Below are positions 8,893 through 18,764 of a stretch of DNA of 64,000 nucleotides, one piece after another (within the stretch, counting starts at the first letter, position 1; each line of letters starts with the position of its first letter). The DNA is from CBIFWW01 sp966186435 (GTDB lineage Bacteria > Pseudomonadota > Gammaproteobacteria > Enterobacterales > Enterobacteriaceae), in assembly GCA_966186435.1 (NCBI GenBank), contig CBIFWW010000001.1, positions 14,428 to 78,427 on the forward strand. The letters are read 5' to 3'. Position numbers and translations under genes: made by a program. Under the pieces are notes generated by a model that saw only the letters and a list, made by a program, of their open reading frames with translations, was not told the DNA's origin and made no database searches.

Positions 8893-9774
8893 ATGCCCGC
8901 CCCATCACGTCAATTGCCCGCCTGGCTGCCCATCCTGGTACTCATTATATCGATGATTTCAATTCAGGGCGGCGCATCGTTAGCGAAATCGCTCTTTCCG
9001 CTGATTGGCCCTGAAGGTGTCACCGCCTTACGCCTGGCATTAGGGACACTGATCCTGGCGGCAGTGTTTAAGCCTTGGCGTCTACGCTTCCAGCGTAACC
9101 AGCGGGTCCCGCTGCTGTTTTACGGGCTGGCTTTAGGCTGCATGAACTATCTATTCTATTTATCCCTACGCACTGTGCCCTTGGGGGTTGCCGTGGCACT
9201 GGAATTTACCGGCCCTTTGGCGTTGGCGCTGTGCGGCGCCCGTAAGCCCCTTGATTTTGTCTGGGTCATCCTGGCAGTTTTAGGTTTATGGCTGCTGCTG
9301 CCGCTGGGTGATGGGATTTCTCAGGTTGACCCGGTTGGAGCATTACAGGCATTAGGGGCCGGAGTGTGTTGGGCCATCTATATACTGACTGGCCAACGGG
9401 CGGGTGCAGAACATGGCCCAGCTACGGTAGCCGCCGGTTCATTAATCGCGGCATTGGTATTTGTGCCTGTGGGCGTATTCCAAAGCCTGGGAATGGACTG
9501 GAGTTGGGCAGTTCTGCCGCTGGGCCTAGGTGTGGCGTTGCTCTCCACTGCTTTGCCTTACTCGCTGGAAATGATTGCCCTTACCCGCCTGCCCGCCAGA
9601 ACCTTTGGCACCTTAATGAGTATGGAGCCTGCCATGGCAGCTTTGTCCGGGGCGCTGTTCCTGAGCGAGCGGCTCTCCGGGATGCAGCTTTTAGGGCTGT
9701 TGGCGATTATCACCGCCTCGATGGGGTCCAGCCTGACATTACACCGGGCCACCCGTCTTGAGTCCCTTGATTAA
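8893..9774 (+). CDS. rhtA: RhtA threonine/homoserine exporter
   Basis: Inner-membrane EamA/DMT-family exporter; the E. coli homologue exports threonine, homoserine and other amino acids. 293 residues (E. coli 295) with about ten hydrophobic helices arranged as two EamA repeats (roughly residues 10-140 and 150-285). ISIQGGASLAKSLFPLIGPEGVTALRL lies in the first helices and RLPARTFGTLMSMEPAMAALSG in the second repeat. Monocistronic, between ompX and dps as in E. coli. Confidence 0.95.
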   Translation: MPAPSRQLPAWLPILVLIISMISIQGGASLAKSLFPLIGPEGVTALRLALGTLILAAVFKPWRLRFQRNQRVPLLFYGLALGCMNYLFYLSLRTVPLGVAVALEFTGPLALALCGARKPLDFVWVILAVLGLWLLLPLGDGISQVDPVGALQALGAGVCWAIYILTGQRAGAEHGPATVAAGSLIAALVFVPVGVFQSLGMDWSWAVLPLGLGVALLSTALPYSLEMIALTRLPARTFGTLMSMEPAMAALSGALFLSERLSGMQLLGLLAIITASMGSSLTLHRATRLESLD

Positions 9775-9786
9775 TTCTTAATTTTA

Positions 9787-9808
9787 GCGGCGCACCTGCC
9801 TGCGCCGC
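9787..9808 (+). terminator. Hairpin after rhtA
   Basis: Perfect 8-bp stem GCGGCGCA / TGCGCCGC with a CCTGCC loop, 12 nt after the rhtA stop. No U-tract follows, so it may only protect the mRNA end. Confidence 0.45.
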
Positions 9809-9966
9809 AAGGCTCTCTGCCCCGCCCCACTAGGGCTTTACTGTTTAATTCGTGCGGTTAAGCCACCTTATAACCGATGGTCAAATGCTCGCCAATACTA
9901 CATATTACCTGTTGATTATTATTCATATTATTAATGGCAAACTCCCTTGTACTATTGGACCGATAG

Positions 9967-10557
<591 letters not shown>

Positions 10558-10568
10558 GTAACGCCCCC

Positions 10569-10594
10569 AACTCCCTCTCGCCGGAGGGAGTTTT
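10569..10594 (+). terminator. Rho-independent terminator of dps
   Basis: AACTCCCTC, short loop, GAGGGAGTT then TTT, starting 12 nt after the dps stop codon. Confidence 0.9.
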
Positions 10595-10737
10595 GCACCA
10601 TCATCGCGCATTCCTCTGCACCAAAACCCGCCAGTACGTTACCTTTCTGTTATCATTTCCACACTCAATAGTTAAAGATTGATTGTTCATGCGCCACTTT
10701 GTGGGTAAAACTAGCTATAGGCTGGCTGATGTTTAAG

Positions 10738-10767
10738 TGCACCAAAACAGTGCACCAAAATGATGCA
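10738..10767. promoter_or_regulatory. Two overlapping NtrC (GlnG) sites upstream of glnH
   Basis: TGCACCAAAACAGTGCA (10738-10754) and TGCACCAAAATGATGCA (10751-10767) both fit the NtrC pattern TGCACC-N4-TGGTGCA and share four bases, so their centres are 13 bp apart. They lie 74-103 bp before the -24 element, a normal enhancer distance. Confidence 0.85.
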
Positions 10768-10837
10768 CTCTGCTGGCTAACTTGCAAAATCGTGACACTC
10801 TATTAGCTTTCATTTCAGATAAATCAGCACTTTATAA

Positions 10838-11665
<828 letters not shown>

Positions 11666-11677
11666 TATGTAGTACCC

Positions 11678-11720
11678 GGTGTGGCTTCGGCCACACCTGT
11701 CTAAAGGGCGCCATTCGCCC
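11678..11720 (+). repeat. Two intergenic hairpins between glnH and glnP
   Basis: First hairpin: GGTGTGGC, loop TTCG, GCCACACC (11678-11697), a perfect 8-bp stem with a very stable UUCG loop and no U-tract. Second: GGGCG/CGCCC (11706-11720). They may protect the glnH mRNA 3' end and so allow more binding protein than membrane parts. Confidence 0.7.
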
Positions 11721-11754
11721 CGCGCATTTGAACCACGGTAAACAGGACATAATC

Positions 11755-12414
11755 ATGCAGTTTGACTGGAGTGCCATCTGGCCTGCCATTCCCATTTTGC
11801 TCGAAGGGGCAAAACTCACACTTTTAATTTCGGTATTAGGTTTAATGGGCGGCCTGGTGATCGGCCTGGCGGCGGGCTTTGCCCGTACCTATGGCGGCTG
11901 GATCGTCAACCATATTGCCCTAGTCTTTATCGAAGTGATTCGCGGCACCCCGATTGTGGTGCAGGTCATGTTTATCTACTTCGCCCTGCCCATGGCCTTG
12001 CCGGATCTGCGCATCGATCCGCTCACGGCGGCAGTAGTGACTATCATGATCAACTCCGGCGCCTATATCGCGGAAATTACCCGTGGTGCCGTGCTCTCTA
12101 TACATAAAGGCTTCCAGGAAGCCGGCCTGGCGTTGGGGCTTTCCCGCCGCGAAACCATTCGCCATGTGATCATGCCGCTGGCCTTACGCCGCATGCTGCC
12201 ACCGCTGGGTAACCAGTGGATTATCAGCATTAAAGATACTTCACTGTTTATTGTTATTGGCGTGGCTGAGCTGACCCGTCAAGGCCAGGAGATTATCGCC
12301 GGTAACTTCCGCGCCCTGGAAATCTGGAGCGCCGTCGCCGTTGTCTACCTGATCATCACGCTCATTCTGAGCATCATTCTGCGCCGCCTGGAAAAAAGGA
12401 TGAAAATCCTGTGA
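11755..12414 (+). CDS. glnP: GlnP glutamine ABC transporter permease
   Basis: Inner-membrane channel of the glutamine importer, 219 residues as in E. coli. About five hydrophobic helices. The EAA loop that contacts GlnQ is [33 protein letters not shown] in outline (about residues 121-153), and [16 protein letters not shown] lies near residue 63. ATG 11755 (MQFDWSAIW) follows AGGAC and is chosen over an in-frame TTG at 11728. The stop overlaps the glnQ start by 4 nt. Confidence 0.96.
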   Translation: MQFDWSAIWPAIPILLEGAKLTLLISVLGLMGGLVIGLAAGFARTYGGWIVNHIALVFIEVIRGTPIVVQVMFIYFALPMALPDLRIDPLTAAVVTIMINSGAYIAEITRGAVLSIHKGFQEAGLALGLSRRETIRHVIMPLALRRMLPPLGNQWIISIKDTSLFIVIGVAELTRQGQEIIAGNFRALEIWSAVAVVYLIITLILSIILRRLEKRMKIL

Positions 12415-13133
12415 TTGAATTTAAAGACGTCTCTAAGCACTTCGGTAAGACCCAGGTGCTGCACAATATCGACCTGAACATTAAACAGGGTGAAGTAGTA
12501 GTGATTATCGGGCCATCTGGCTCCGGCAAATCTACCCTGCTACGCTGCATCAACAAACTGGAAGAGATCACCAGCGGTGAATTGATTGTTGATGGCCTGA
12601 AGGTTAACGACCCAAAAGTGGACGACCGCTTAATTCGCCAGGAAGCCGGGATGGTATTCCAGCAGTTCTACTTGTTCCCCCATCTGACTGCCCTGGAAAA
12701 CGTAGCCTTTGGGCCTATCCGGGTACGCGGCCTGAAAAAAGAGGCGGCGAATAAGGTCGCCATGGACTTGCTGGAAAAAGTAGGTCTGGCCGAACGGGCC
12801 AACCATTATCCTTCCGAGCTGTCCGGTGGCCAGCAGCAGCGTGTGGCTATCGCCCGTGCGCTGGCGGTAAAACCGAAGATGATGCTGTTTGATGAACCCA
12901 CCTCCGCCCTGGACCCGGAACTGCGCCACGAAGTATTAAAGGTCATGCAGGATCTGGCAGAGGAAGGCATGACCATGGTCATCGTCACCCACGAAATCGG
13001 CTTCGCTGAAAAGGTGGCTTCACGGCTGATCTTTATCGATAAGGGCCGTATTGCCGAGGACGGTGAACCACAGGCATTGATCGCCAACCCGCCAAGCCAG
13101 CGGCTGCAAGAGTTCTTGCAACACGTATCCTGA
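12411..13133 (+). CDS. glnQ: GlnQ glutamine ABC transporter ATPase
   Basis: ATPase that powers GlnHP, 240 residues. Walker [10 protein letters not shown] at residues 34-42, Q-loop near FQQFYLF, signature [15 protein letters not shown] at about 135-149, Walker [13 protein letters not shown], and switch His in VTHEIGFA. Starts with GTG inside the glnP stop codon (GTGA overlap), as in E. coli. Last gene of glnHPQ. Confidence 0.97.
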   Translation: MIEFKDVSKHFGKTQVLHNIDLNIKQGEVVVIIGPSGSGKSTLLRCINKLEEITSGELIVDGLKVNDPKVDDRLIRQEAGMVFQQFYLFPHLTALENVAFGPIRVRGLKKEAANKVAMDLLEKVGLAERANHYPSELSGGQQQRVAIARALAVKPKMMLFDEPTSALDPELRHEVLKVMQDLAEEGMTMVIVTHEIGFAEKVASRLIFIDKGRIAEDGEPQALIANPPSQRLQEFLQHVS

Positions 13134-13137
13134 TCCT

Positions 13138-13164
13138 AAGCCCCTCATTGCAGGGGCTTTTTTT
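13138..13164 (+). terminator. Terminator of glnHPQ
   Basis: AAGCCCCT, loop CATTGC, AGGGGCTT then T5, 5 nt after the glnQ stop. Confidence 0.92.
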
Positions 13165-13252
13165 CGCATTGAGAATACTCCCGCTTTTAAACCCACCCGT
13201 TGGGAGCCGCTATACTTTACTGCCGTGTGCCTTTCTCAACCTGGAGGAGCCT

Positions 13253-15487
13253 GTGCGCTGGCTAACTTTATTCTTTTTAGCTTGCCTGAGTTTTCAGGCC
13301 GGGGCCGCCGCCCTGCCCTATGCGCCCACCAGCGCCAATAGTGATAAACAACAAGACCAACCGGAGCCAGACCTGGCGCAGAAAAAAGCCGCCTACGGGG
13401 CGTTGGCTAATGTGCTGGCAAACGATCAGTCACGCAAGGAGTTGATTGGCCAGTTGCGACAGGCGGCACAAACGCCGCCACCGCAGCCCGTCCCCGCCAT
13501 TACACCGCCCCAGGCCAACGAGGATGATCCCACGGTGCTGGATAACCTCAATGCCATGAGCCGCCGCTACGGGGCTGAACTAGCGGATAATTTTGCCCAG
13601 TTAAAACGCAATATCACCGGGCAGCCCTACAAGCCCTTCCACCCTAAAACCTTTACCCGCGCCCTGAGCCACTTTTTAATGCTGGCGGCTAGCGTATTCG
13701 CCATCTTCCTCGGCCTGCGTTGGGCAGTGTCGCCGCTCTACCGGCGTATGGGCCAATGGGGCAAGCATAAGAACCGCAGCCGCTCCAGCTGGTTCCATCA
13801 TCCGCTGGCTATCATTGGCGCCTTTGCCATCGATTTGCTGATCCTCGGGCTGGTGCTGTTTGCCGGCCAGGTACTAAGCAGCCTGATGAATGGCGGCAGT
13901 GCCACCATTGCTCGCCAACAGGGGTTATTTCTCAATGCCTTTGGCCTGATTGAATTCTTCAAAGCCATTTTGCGGCTGATGTTCTCCCCGCGCTTCCCGG
14001 ATCTGCGCCCCTTCCCGGTGGCCGATAACCGCGCCCATTACTGGAGTACCCGCCTGAGTGGGCTAAGTAATCTGGCGGGTTATGGGCTATTGGTGGCAGT
14101 GCCGGTGCTCTCCAACCAGGTGAATATTCAAGCCGGGGCGATTTGTAATGTGCTGGTGATGTTAGGGGTCACCCTCTGGGCTTTGCAGCTAATTTTTCGT
14201 AATAAAGTCCAGGTGCAACAAAGCCTGATTGGCCTGGCCGACCGTACCCTGGCGTTCTTTAGTCTGTTTATCCGCGGCTTTGCCCTAGTGTGGCACTGGC
14301 TGGCCTGCCTGTATTTTATCGTGCTGTTCTTCTCTTCGCTGTTTGATCCGGGCAACAGCCTGAAATTTATGATGGGCGCTTCCTTGCACAGCGTGGCGAT
14401 AGTGAGTATTGCGGCACTAATATCCGGGGTGCTGTCACGCTGGATCGCCAAAACGGTGACGCTCTCCGATCAGGTACAGCGTAATTATCCGGAGCTGCAA
14501 AAGCGGCTAAACAGCTGGATTTCTATGGGCCTGAAGCTGGCGCGGATCCTGACGGTGTGCTGTGCCATCCTGCTGTTACTCAACACCTGGGGTCTGTTTG
14601 ATCTCAATGGCTGGCTGAGTGGCGATGCCGGGCAGAAAACCGTGGATATCATTATCCGTATCCTGCTGATCCTGTTGTTCTCCGCCGTGGGCTGGACGTT
14701 ACTCGCCAGCCTGATTGAAAACCGGCTAGTCTCAGATATTCATGGCCGTCCATTGCCCAGCGCCCGGGCCAGAACCTTGCTCACCCTGTTCCGCAACGCG
14801 CTGGCGGTGATCATCAGCACCATCACGGTGATGATTGTGTTATCGGAAATCGGGGTAAATATTGCGCCATTGCTGGCCGGGGCGGGTGCCCTGGGGCTGG
14901 CTATCTCCTTCGGTTCCCAGACCCTGGTGAAGGATATTATTACCGGGGTGTTTATTCAGTTTGAAAACGGCATGAATACCGGGGATCTGGTGACTATTGG
15001 GGCCATCACCGGGACGGTGGAGCGGATGTCGATCCGCTCGGTGGGGGTGCGTCAGGATACCGGGGCTTATCACATCATCCCCTGGTCTTCGATAACTACC
15101 TTCGCCAACTTCGTGCGTGGGATCGGCTCCTTTGTGGCGAACTATGATGTCAGCCGGATTGAGGATGTGGATCAAGCCAATAAGGCATTGAAAGCCGCGG
15201 TAGAGGAACTCATGGAGCGGCCAGAGATGCGGGCGCTAGTCATTGGCGAGCCGTACTTTGCCGGGCTGGTGGGGCTAACCAACACCGCATTTACGCTACG
15301 GGTAACCTTTACCACCCAGCCATTAAAGCAATGGTCGGTGCGTTTTGCGCTGGATGCCGCGGTGAAGAAGCACTTCGATCTGGCCGGGGTGCGGCCACCG
15401 GTGCAAACCACGGTGCAGTTTGTCGGCGGCGAAGCCCCTCCCCCTTCCGGGGTGGAAGGGGCTTTACCCGGCCAAGCGACTACTTAG
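13253..15487 (+). CDS. ybiO: YbiO (MscM-type) mechanosensitive channel
   Basis: Large MscS-family channel, 744 residues (E. coli 741), that opens under hypo-osmotic shock. Signal-like N-terminus (about 1-20), a periplasmic segment with [15 protein letters not shown] sequence, many membrane helices from residue 140 on, and the MscS core near residues 510-700: the pore-helix pattern [21 protein letters not shown] and the beta-domain sequence [23 protein letters not shown] at 13253 is preferred because GGAGGAG stands 4 nt upstream and the product then begins like E. coli YbiO (MRW). An in-frame ATG at 13148 would lie inside the glnQ terminator. The tail is Pro/Gly-rich. Confidence 0.93.
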   Translation: MRWLTLFFLACLSFQAGAAALPYAPTSANSDKQQDQPEPDLAQKKAAYGALANVLANDQSRKELIGQLRQAAQTPPPQPVPAITPPQANEDDPTVLDNLNAMSRRYGAELADNFAQLKRNITGQPYKPFHPKTFTRALSHFLMLAASVFAIFLGLRWAVSPLYRRMGQWGKHKNRSRSSWFHHPLAIIGAFAIDLLILGLVLFAGQVLSSLMNGGSATIARQQGLFLNAFGLIEFFKAILRLMFSPRFPDLRPFPVADNRAHYWSTRLSGLSNLAGYGLLVAVPVLSNQVNIQAGAICNVLVMLGVTLWALQLIFRNKVQVQQSLIGLADRTLAFFSLFIRGFALVWHWLACLYFIVLFFSSLFDPGNSLKFMMGASLHSVAIVSIAALISGVLSRWIAKTVTLSDQVQRNYPELQKRLNSWISMGLKLARILTVCCAILLLLNTWGLFDLNGWLSGDAGQKTVDIIIRILLILLFSAVGWTLLASLIENRLVSDIHGRPLPSARARTLLTLFRNALAVIISTITVMIVLSEIGVNIAPLLAGAGALGLAISFGSQTLVKDIITGVFIQFENGMNTGDLVTIGAITGTVERMSIRSVGVRQDTGAYHIIPWSSITTFANFVRGIGSFVANYDVSRIEDVDQANKALKAAVEELMERPEMRALVIGEPYFAGLVGLTNTAFTLRVTFTTQPLKQWSVRFALDAAVKKHFDLAGVRPPVQTTVQFVGGEAPPPSGVEGALPGQATT

Positions 15488-16418
15488 CTAACCGCAGGCC
15501 TGCCCGGCGCTGGCGCTGGGCGTCGGTCATATAACTCCAGGCCAGGATACGGCTCTGCTTCTGGCCCTGGCTCATTTCAATTTTGCTGACTTTAACCGCC
15601 CCGGCCTCCTGCAATGCCCGGTATAGTGGCGGCAGATTGTCGCCACGGGAAACCAGCGTGGTGAACCACACTACTTGCTTAGCATAGGTCTGGCTCTCTT
15701 TGATCATCTGACTGATAAAGGCTACTTCGCCCCCTTCACACCATAACTCCTGCTGCTGGCCGCCAAAGTTGAGCAGCGGGCTATCGTCTTTCAGGCCCAG
15801 GTTGCGGCGTTTACGCTCGCTCCCGGCTCGGGCAGCGCTAGCGGAATCATGGAACGGCGGGTTACACAGCACCGCATCAAACATTTCTGTTTTATGGATG
15901 ATCCCGTCGAAAATCGCCTGATTTTTCTGGCGGCGCAGGCGGATGGCTTTCGCCAGGCCCGGGTTGCCATTAACAATGGCCATGGCGCTTTTCAGGGCTT
16001 CATCGCTGATTTCACTGCCGGTGAAACGCCACTGGTATTCATGCTGACCAATCAGCGGATAAATACAGTTGGCTCCGACGCCAATATCCAGCACCGTCGC
16101 TTGAAGAGGTAGCGGGCCACCCTCTGCCAGCAGATCCGCCAGATAGTGGATGTAATCCGCCCGGCCCGGCACCGGCGGGCATAAAAAGCCTTCCGGAATG
16201 TCCCAGTGCTTCACGCCATAGAAATGGGCAAGCAGTGCCTGGTTCAGGGTTTTCACCGCCTGAGGATTGGCAAAATCAATGGTCGGTTCACCGGCTGGAG
16301 ACGGCCGCACAAAGGCCTCCAGGGACGGACAATCCTTGATTAATGCGTTAAAGTCATAGCGGTTTTGATGGCGGTTACGCGGGTGAAGCCCCGCCTTACG
16401 CGGGCTAACTGTTTTCAT
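15480..16418 (-). CDS. rlmF: RlmF 23S rRNA (adenine-1618-N6)-methyltransferase
   Basis: Methylates A1618 of 23S rRNA (YbiN in E. coli). 312 residues. SAM-binding motif [16 protein letters not shown] (about residues 104-119), catalytic NPPF in [20 protein letters not shown] (about residues 182-201), and a Lys/Arg-rich [10 protein letters not shown] near the C-terminus. Start chosen at ATG 16418 ([17 protein letters not shown]) with AGGAGA upstream; the open frame runs on to 16814 but that part is not homologous and crosses the start of the next gene. It converges with ybiO and overlaps it by 8 nt. Confidence 0.95.
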   Translation of the reverse strand: MKTVSPRKAGLHPRNRHQNRYDFNALIKDCPSLEAFVRPSPAGEPTIDFANPQAVKTLNQALLAHFYGVKHWDIPEGFLCPPVPGRADYIHYLADLLAEGGPLPLQATVLDIGVGANCIYPLIGQHEYQWRFTGSEISDEALKSAMAIVNGNPGLAKAIRLRRQKNQAIFDGIIHKTEMFDAVLCNPPFHDSASAARAGSERKRRNLGLKDDSPLLNFGGQQQELWCEGGEVAFISQMIKESQTYAKQVVWFTTLVSRGDNLPPLYRALQEAGAVKVSKIEMSQGQKQSRILAWSYMTDAQRQRRAGLRLAK

Positions 16419-16514
16419 CGGCTTTCTCCTGTCAGGGCGCGTAAGATACCCCCAACCCGGGCCGGGGTAAATACAGACCGGCCCTATGGCCCCATTTAAA
16501 TAAGGAGTAACGGT

Positions 16515-17135
16515 TTGAGTCGCTATTTTTATCGCCCCACGGAAGGCCATGGCCTGCCTCACGATCCCCTTAATGCCATCGTTGGCCCCCGGCCCATTGG
16601 CTGGATCGGCAGTATCGATCGCCAAGGCCGCCATAATCTGGCCCCTTACAGTTTCTTTAACTGCTTTAACTATCGCCCACCGATAATTGGCTTTTCTAGC
16701 AGCGGCTGGAAAGACAGCGTGGCGAATATCGTTGCTACCCGGGAGTTTGTCTGGAACCTGGCCACCCGTCCATTGGCAGAAGCCATGAATGAAACTTCGG
16801 CGTCTGTACCCCATGGAGAGGACGAATTCCTGCGTACCGGGCTAACGGCGATTCAGGGCCGGGAAGTCGCCGCACCGATGGTGGCGGAAAGCCCGGTGAA
16901 CTTTGAGTGTCGGTTGTCACAATGCATCCAATTACAGGGCGCTGACGGTAGTTTAATTGATAGCTGGCTGGTGCTGGGCGAAGTGGTGGCGGTACATATT
17001 GATCAATCCCTGTTGGTAGAAGGCATTTACCAGACAGACCTTGCAAAACCCGTGCTAAGAGCCGGAGGCCCTTCGGCTTATTACACCATTGAAGCCGCCA
17101 ATAAATTTGACTTAGTTCGCCCTGACGCCCGTTAA
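16515..17135 (+). CDS. Flavin reductase-like, FMN-binding split-barrel protein
   Basis: 206 residues of the flavin reductase-like (DIM6/NTAB) family. The N-terminal half shows the usual FMN-binding pattern [39 protein letters not shown] in outline (about residues 25-64), with [19 protein letters not shown] next. Such proteins reduce or carry FMN for partner oxygenases or act alone; the substrate cannot be told. The start codon is TTG at 16515, set by GGAG 7 nt upstream. It is divergent from rlmF and stands alone. I recall no gene at this place in E. coli, so this is a species- or family-specific addition. Confidence 0.85.
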   Translation: MSRYFYRPTEGHGLPHDPLNAIVGPRPIGWIGSIDRQGRHNLAPYSFFNCFNYRPPIIGFSSSGWKDSVANIVATREFVWNLATRPLAEAMNETSASVPHGEDEFLRTGLTAIQGREVAAPMVAESPVNFECRLSQCIQLQGADGSLIDSWLVLGEVVAVHIDQSLLVEGIYQTDLAKPVLRAGGPSAYYTIEAANKFDLVRPDAR

Positions 17136-17142
17136 AGCAAGG

Positions 17143-17170
17143 AAAACAATGCCATATATGTCATTGTTTT
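17143..17170 (+). terminator. AT-rich hairpin after the flavin reductase gene
   Basis: AAAACAATG and CATTGTTTT (17143-17151, 17162-17170) with the inner palindrome CATATATG, forming one long stem with a single mismatch, 8 nt after the stop. It ends in TTTT, so a weak terminator is likely; an operator for ybiJ is the alternative. Confidence 0.5.
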
Positions 17171-17303
17171 GTCAGTAATTTGTAAGGATATATCGTTCAA
17201 AAAATAAGCATATCATCATCAATTTTTTCGGGTAACATTTTTAGAAAGCGCCTTACACTTTATGTATCGGGCTAGCCCGGTGTCGTAACATGAGGAGCTG
17301 ATC

Positions 17304-17564
17304 ATGAAAAAACCACTACTCACATTTGCGGCGGTCGCTTTTTCCGTCGCTTCATTTAGCATAATGGCTGCACAACAACTTTCACCAGACCAGACCGGTT
17401 CACTGCGCAAAGCAGGGGCTATTTCGGTTCACGGTGCCGCTAACCTGGATGATGTTCAGGATAAATTAGCAGAGAAAGCACGTGAAGAAGGCGCAACCGG
17501 ATTCGTGGTAAGTTCCGCCGGGGGTGAGAACAAGATGTATGGCACTGCCACCCTGTATAAATAA
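17304..17564 (+). CDS. ybiJ: YbiJ-like DUF1471 (YhcN/BhsA family) periplasmic protein
   Basis: Small secreted stress-type protein of 86 residues. Signal peptide of about 22 residues (MKKPLLTFAAVAFSVASFSIMA, then AQQL). The DUF1471 fold is visible as GAISVHGAANLDDVQDKLAEKA and ATGFVVSSAGGENKMYGTATLYK in outline, ending with the family's xGTAxxYK pattern. RBS AGGAG before ATG 17304. Family members respond to stress, copper or acid, and the exact role is unknown. E. coli has ybiJ in the same neighbourhood (near ybiB and dinG). Confidence 0.85.
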   Translation: MKKPLLTFAAVAFSVASFSIMAAQQLSPDQTGSLRKAGAISVHGAANLDDVQDKLAEKAREEGATGFVVSSAGGENKMYGTATLYK

Positions 17565-17592
17565 TTGAGATGATTGAATCACCCCACAATCG

Positions 17593-17616
17593 CCCCGGTT
17601 AAGCCGGGGTTTTTTA
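17593..17616 (+). terminator. Terminator of ybiJ
   Basis: CCCCGG, loop TTAAG, CCGGGG followed by T6, 29 nt after the ybiJ stop. Confidence 0.9.
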
Positions 17617-17777
17617 TAAAAATTACAGAATAATCTGTGTGATAAAACCAATGAAAACCCTTCAATATGCTGCCGCCACTGGCCGCAAAGCCAGGCCGGT
17701 TATAACCCAAGGTAGATATGCGTTTAACCCTGAAATAACGGTTTGCCCGCAGCCACTAGTGCAGTTTTTTTTTGCCT

Positions 17778-18740
17778 TTAGAACAGGCGGTTCACTTGCG
17801 CCAGGGCATCGTCCAATTGCTCTGCCCGGTTGGCTTCCACCAGGCAGCAGGCCAGTTGAAGCTTAATGGATTCTGGCACCGGCTCCACGCCTGCCAGACA
17901 GCGCCCGGTCCAGCGGGCGGTGGTTTCTGGGTTTTTATCCCCTGGCAGCACCGGTTCCTGGCTCTCCGTTTGCCGCTCCACCAGCACCCGGCTACCGCGC
18001 GGATCGATGAGGCTGATTTGCGGGCAGCGCTGCGGGTTGGCATACACCTCGCCTTCAGTGCCGTGCATCAACAGCCCCAGGCCACCGATATCAGTAAAGA
18101 ATTGGGCCACTTTGGTGACATATTCCGGGTGAGAAACGCTGGAAAGCCGCAGGGCTTCTTGGCAGGCAAAAGGGGTCGCCAGCTTCGCCAGGGTGTGGGC
18201 GCTGTTACGCACCCCCATGCGCCAGCGCAGATCGAGCATTTTTTCCAGCGGTGCACATAGCGTACTCACCGGTATCCATACCGGGTGGCTGGAATCAAGA
18301 CGGGCCTGTGCCTGCCCCGCATGTTTGCAGGCGGCGATACCCAGCATCTCAAAAATGGTTTCGGAAACCACTCGGGTAGGGTCGTGACTCACGCCGTGCA
18401 CCACCACCGGGAACCCCAGTTTCGCCAGTAGCATTGCCAGCAATGGGGTCAGATTGGCTTGTTTTCGGGCGCCGTTGTAGCTTGGGATCACGATGGGCAT
18501 TGGTTTACCTACCGGCGGGGTCAGGCGGATAACCCGCTGCTGCATGGCTTGATAAAAGCCCCGTAGCTCTTCCTCACCCTCACCTTTGATGCGCAGGGCA
18601 ATTAACGCCGCCCCCAGTTCCAGGTCAGGCACATCGCCATCAAGCATATGCCCGTAAAGGGTGCGGGCATCCTCCAAATTCAGATCGCGGGCGTGGTTCT
18701 TACCCCGGCCAATTTCTTTAATGACGTTGCGGTAATCCAT
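17778..18740 (-). CDS. ybiB: YbiB, TrpD2-family nucleic-acid-binding protein
   Basis: 320 residues, same as E. coli. It has the anthranilate phosphoribosyltransferase fold (helical N-domain with DGDVPDLELGAALIALRIKGEGEEELRGF, then an alpha/beta domain), but TrpD2 proteins have been reported to bind DNA and RNA rather than make tryptophan. VVHGVSHDPTRVVSETIFEMLGI (about residues 113-135) replaces the glycine-rich PRPP loop of true TrpD. Starts 24 nt after dinG on the same strand; in E. coli dinG-ybiB is an SOS operon, and the LexA box before dinG suggests the same here. Confidence 0.92.
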   Translation of the reverse strand: MDYRNVIKEIGRGKNHARDLNLEDARTLYGHMLDGDVPDLELGAALIALRIKGEGEEELRGFYQAMQQRVIRLTPPVGKPMPIVIPSYNGARKQANLTPLLAMLLAKLGFPVVVHGVSHDPTRVVSETIFEMLGIAACKHAGQAQARLDSSHPVWIPVSTLCAPLEKMLDLRWRMGVRNSAHTLAKLATPFACQEALRLSSVSHPEYVTKVAQFFTDIGGLGLLMHGTEGEVYANPQRCPQISLIDPRGSRVLVERQTESQEPVLPGDKNPETTARWTGRCLAGVEPVPESIKLQLACCLVEANRAEQLDDALAQVNRLF

Positions 18741-18764
18741 TTACGGCTCCTTAATCATGCAATC

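Noticed and set aside
16419..16814. N-terminal extension of rlmF
   Set aside because: The ORF can be extended by 132 codons, but these overlap the divergent flavin reductase gene and are not homologous; ATG 16418 has a ribosome-binding site.
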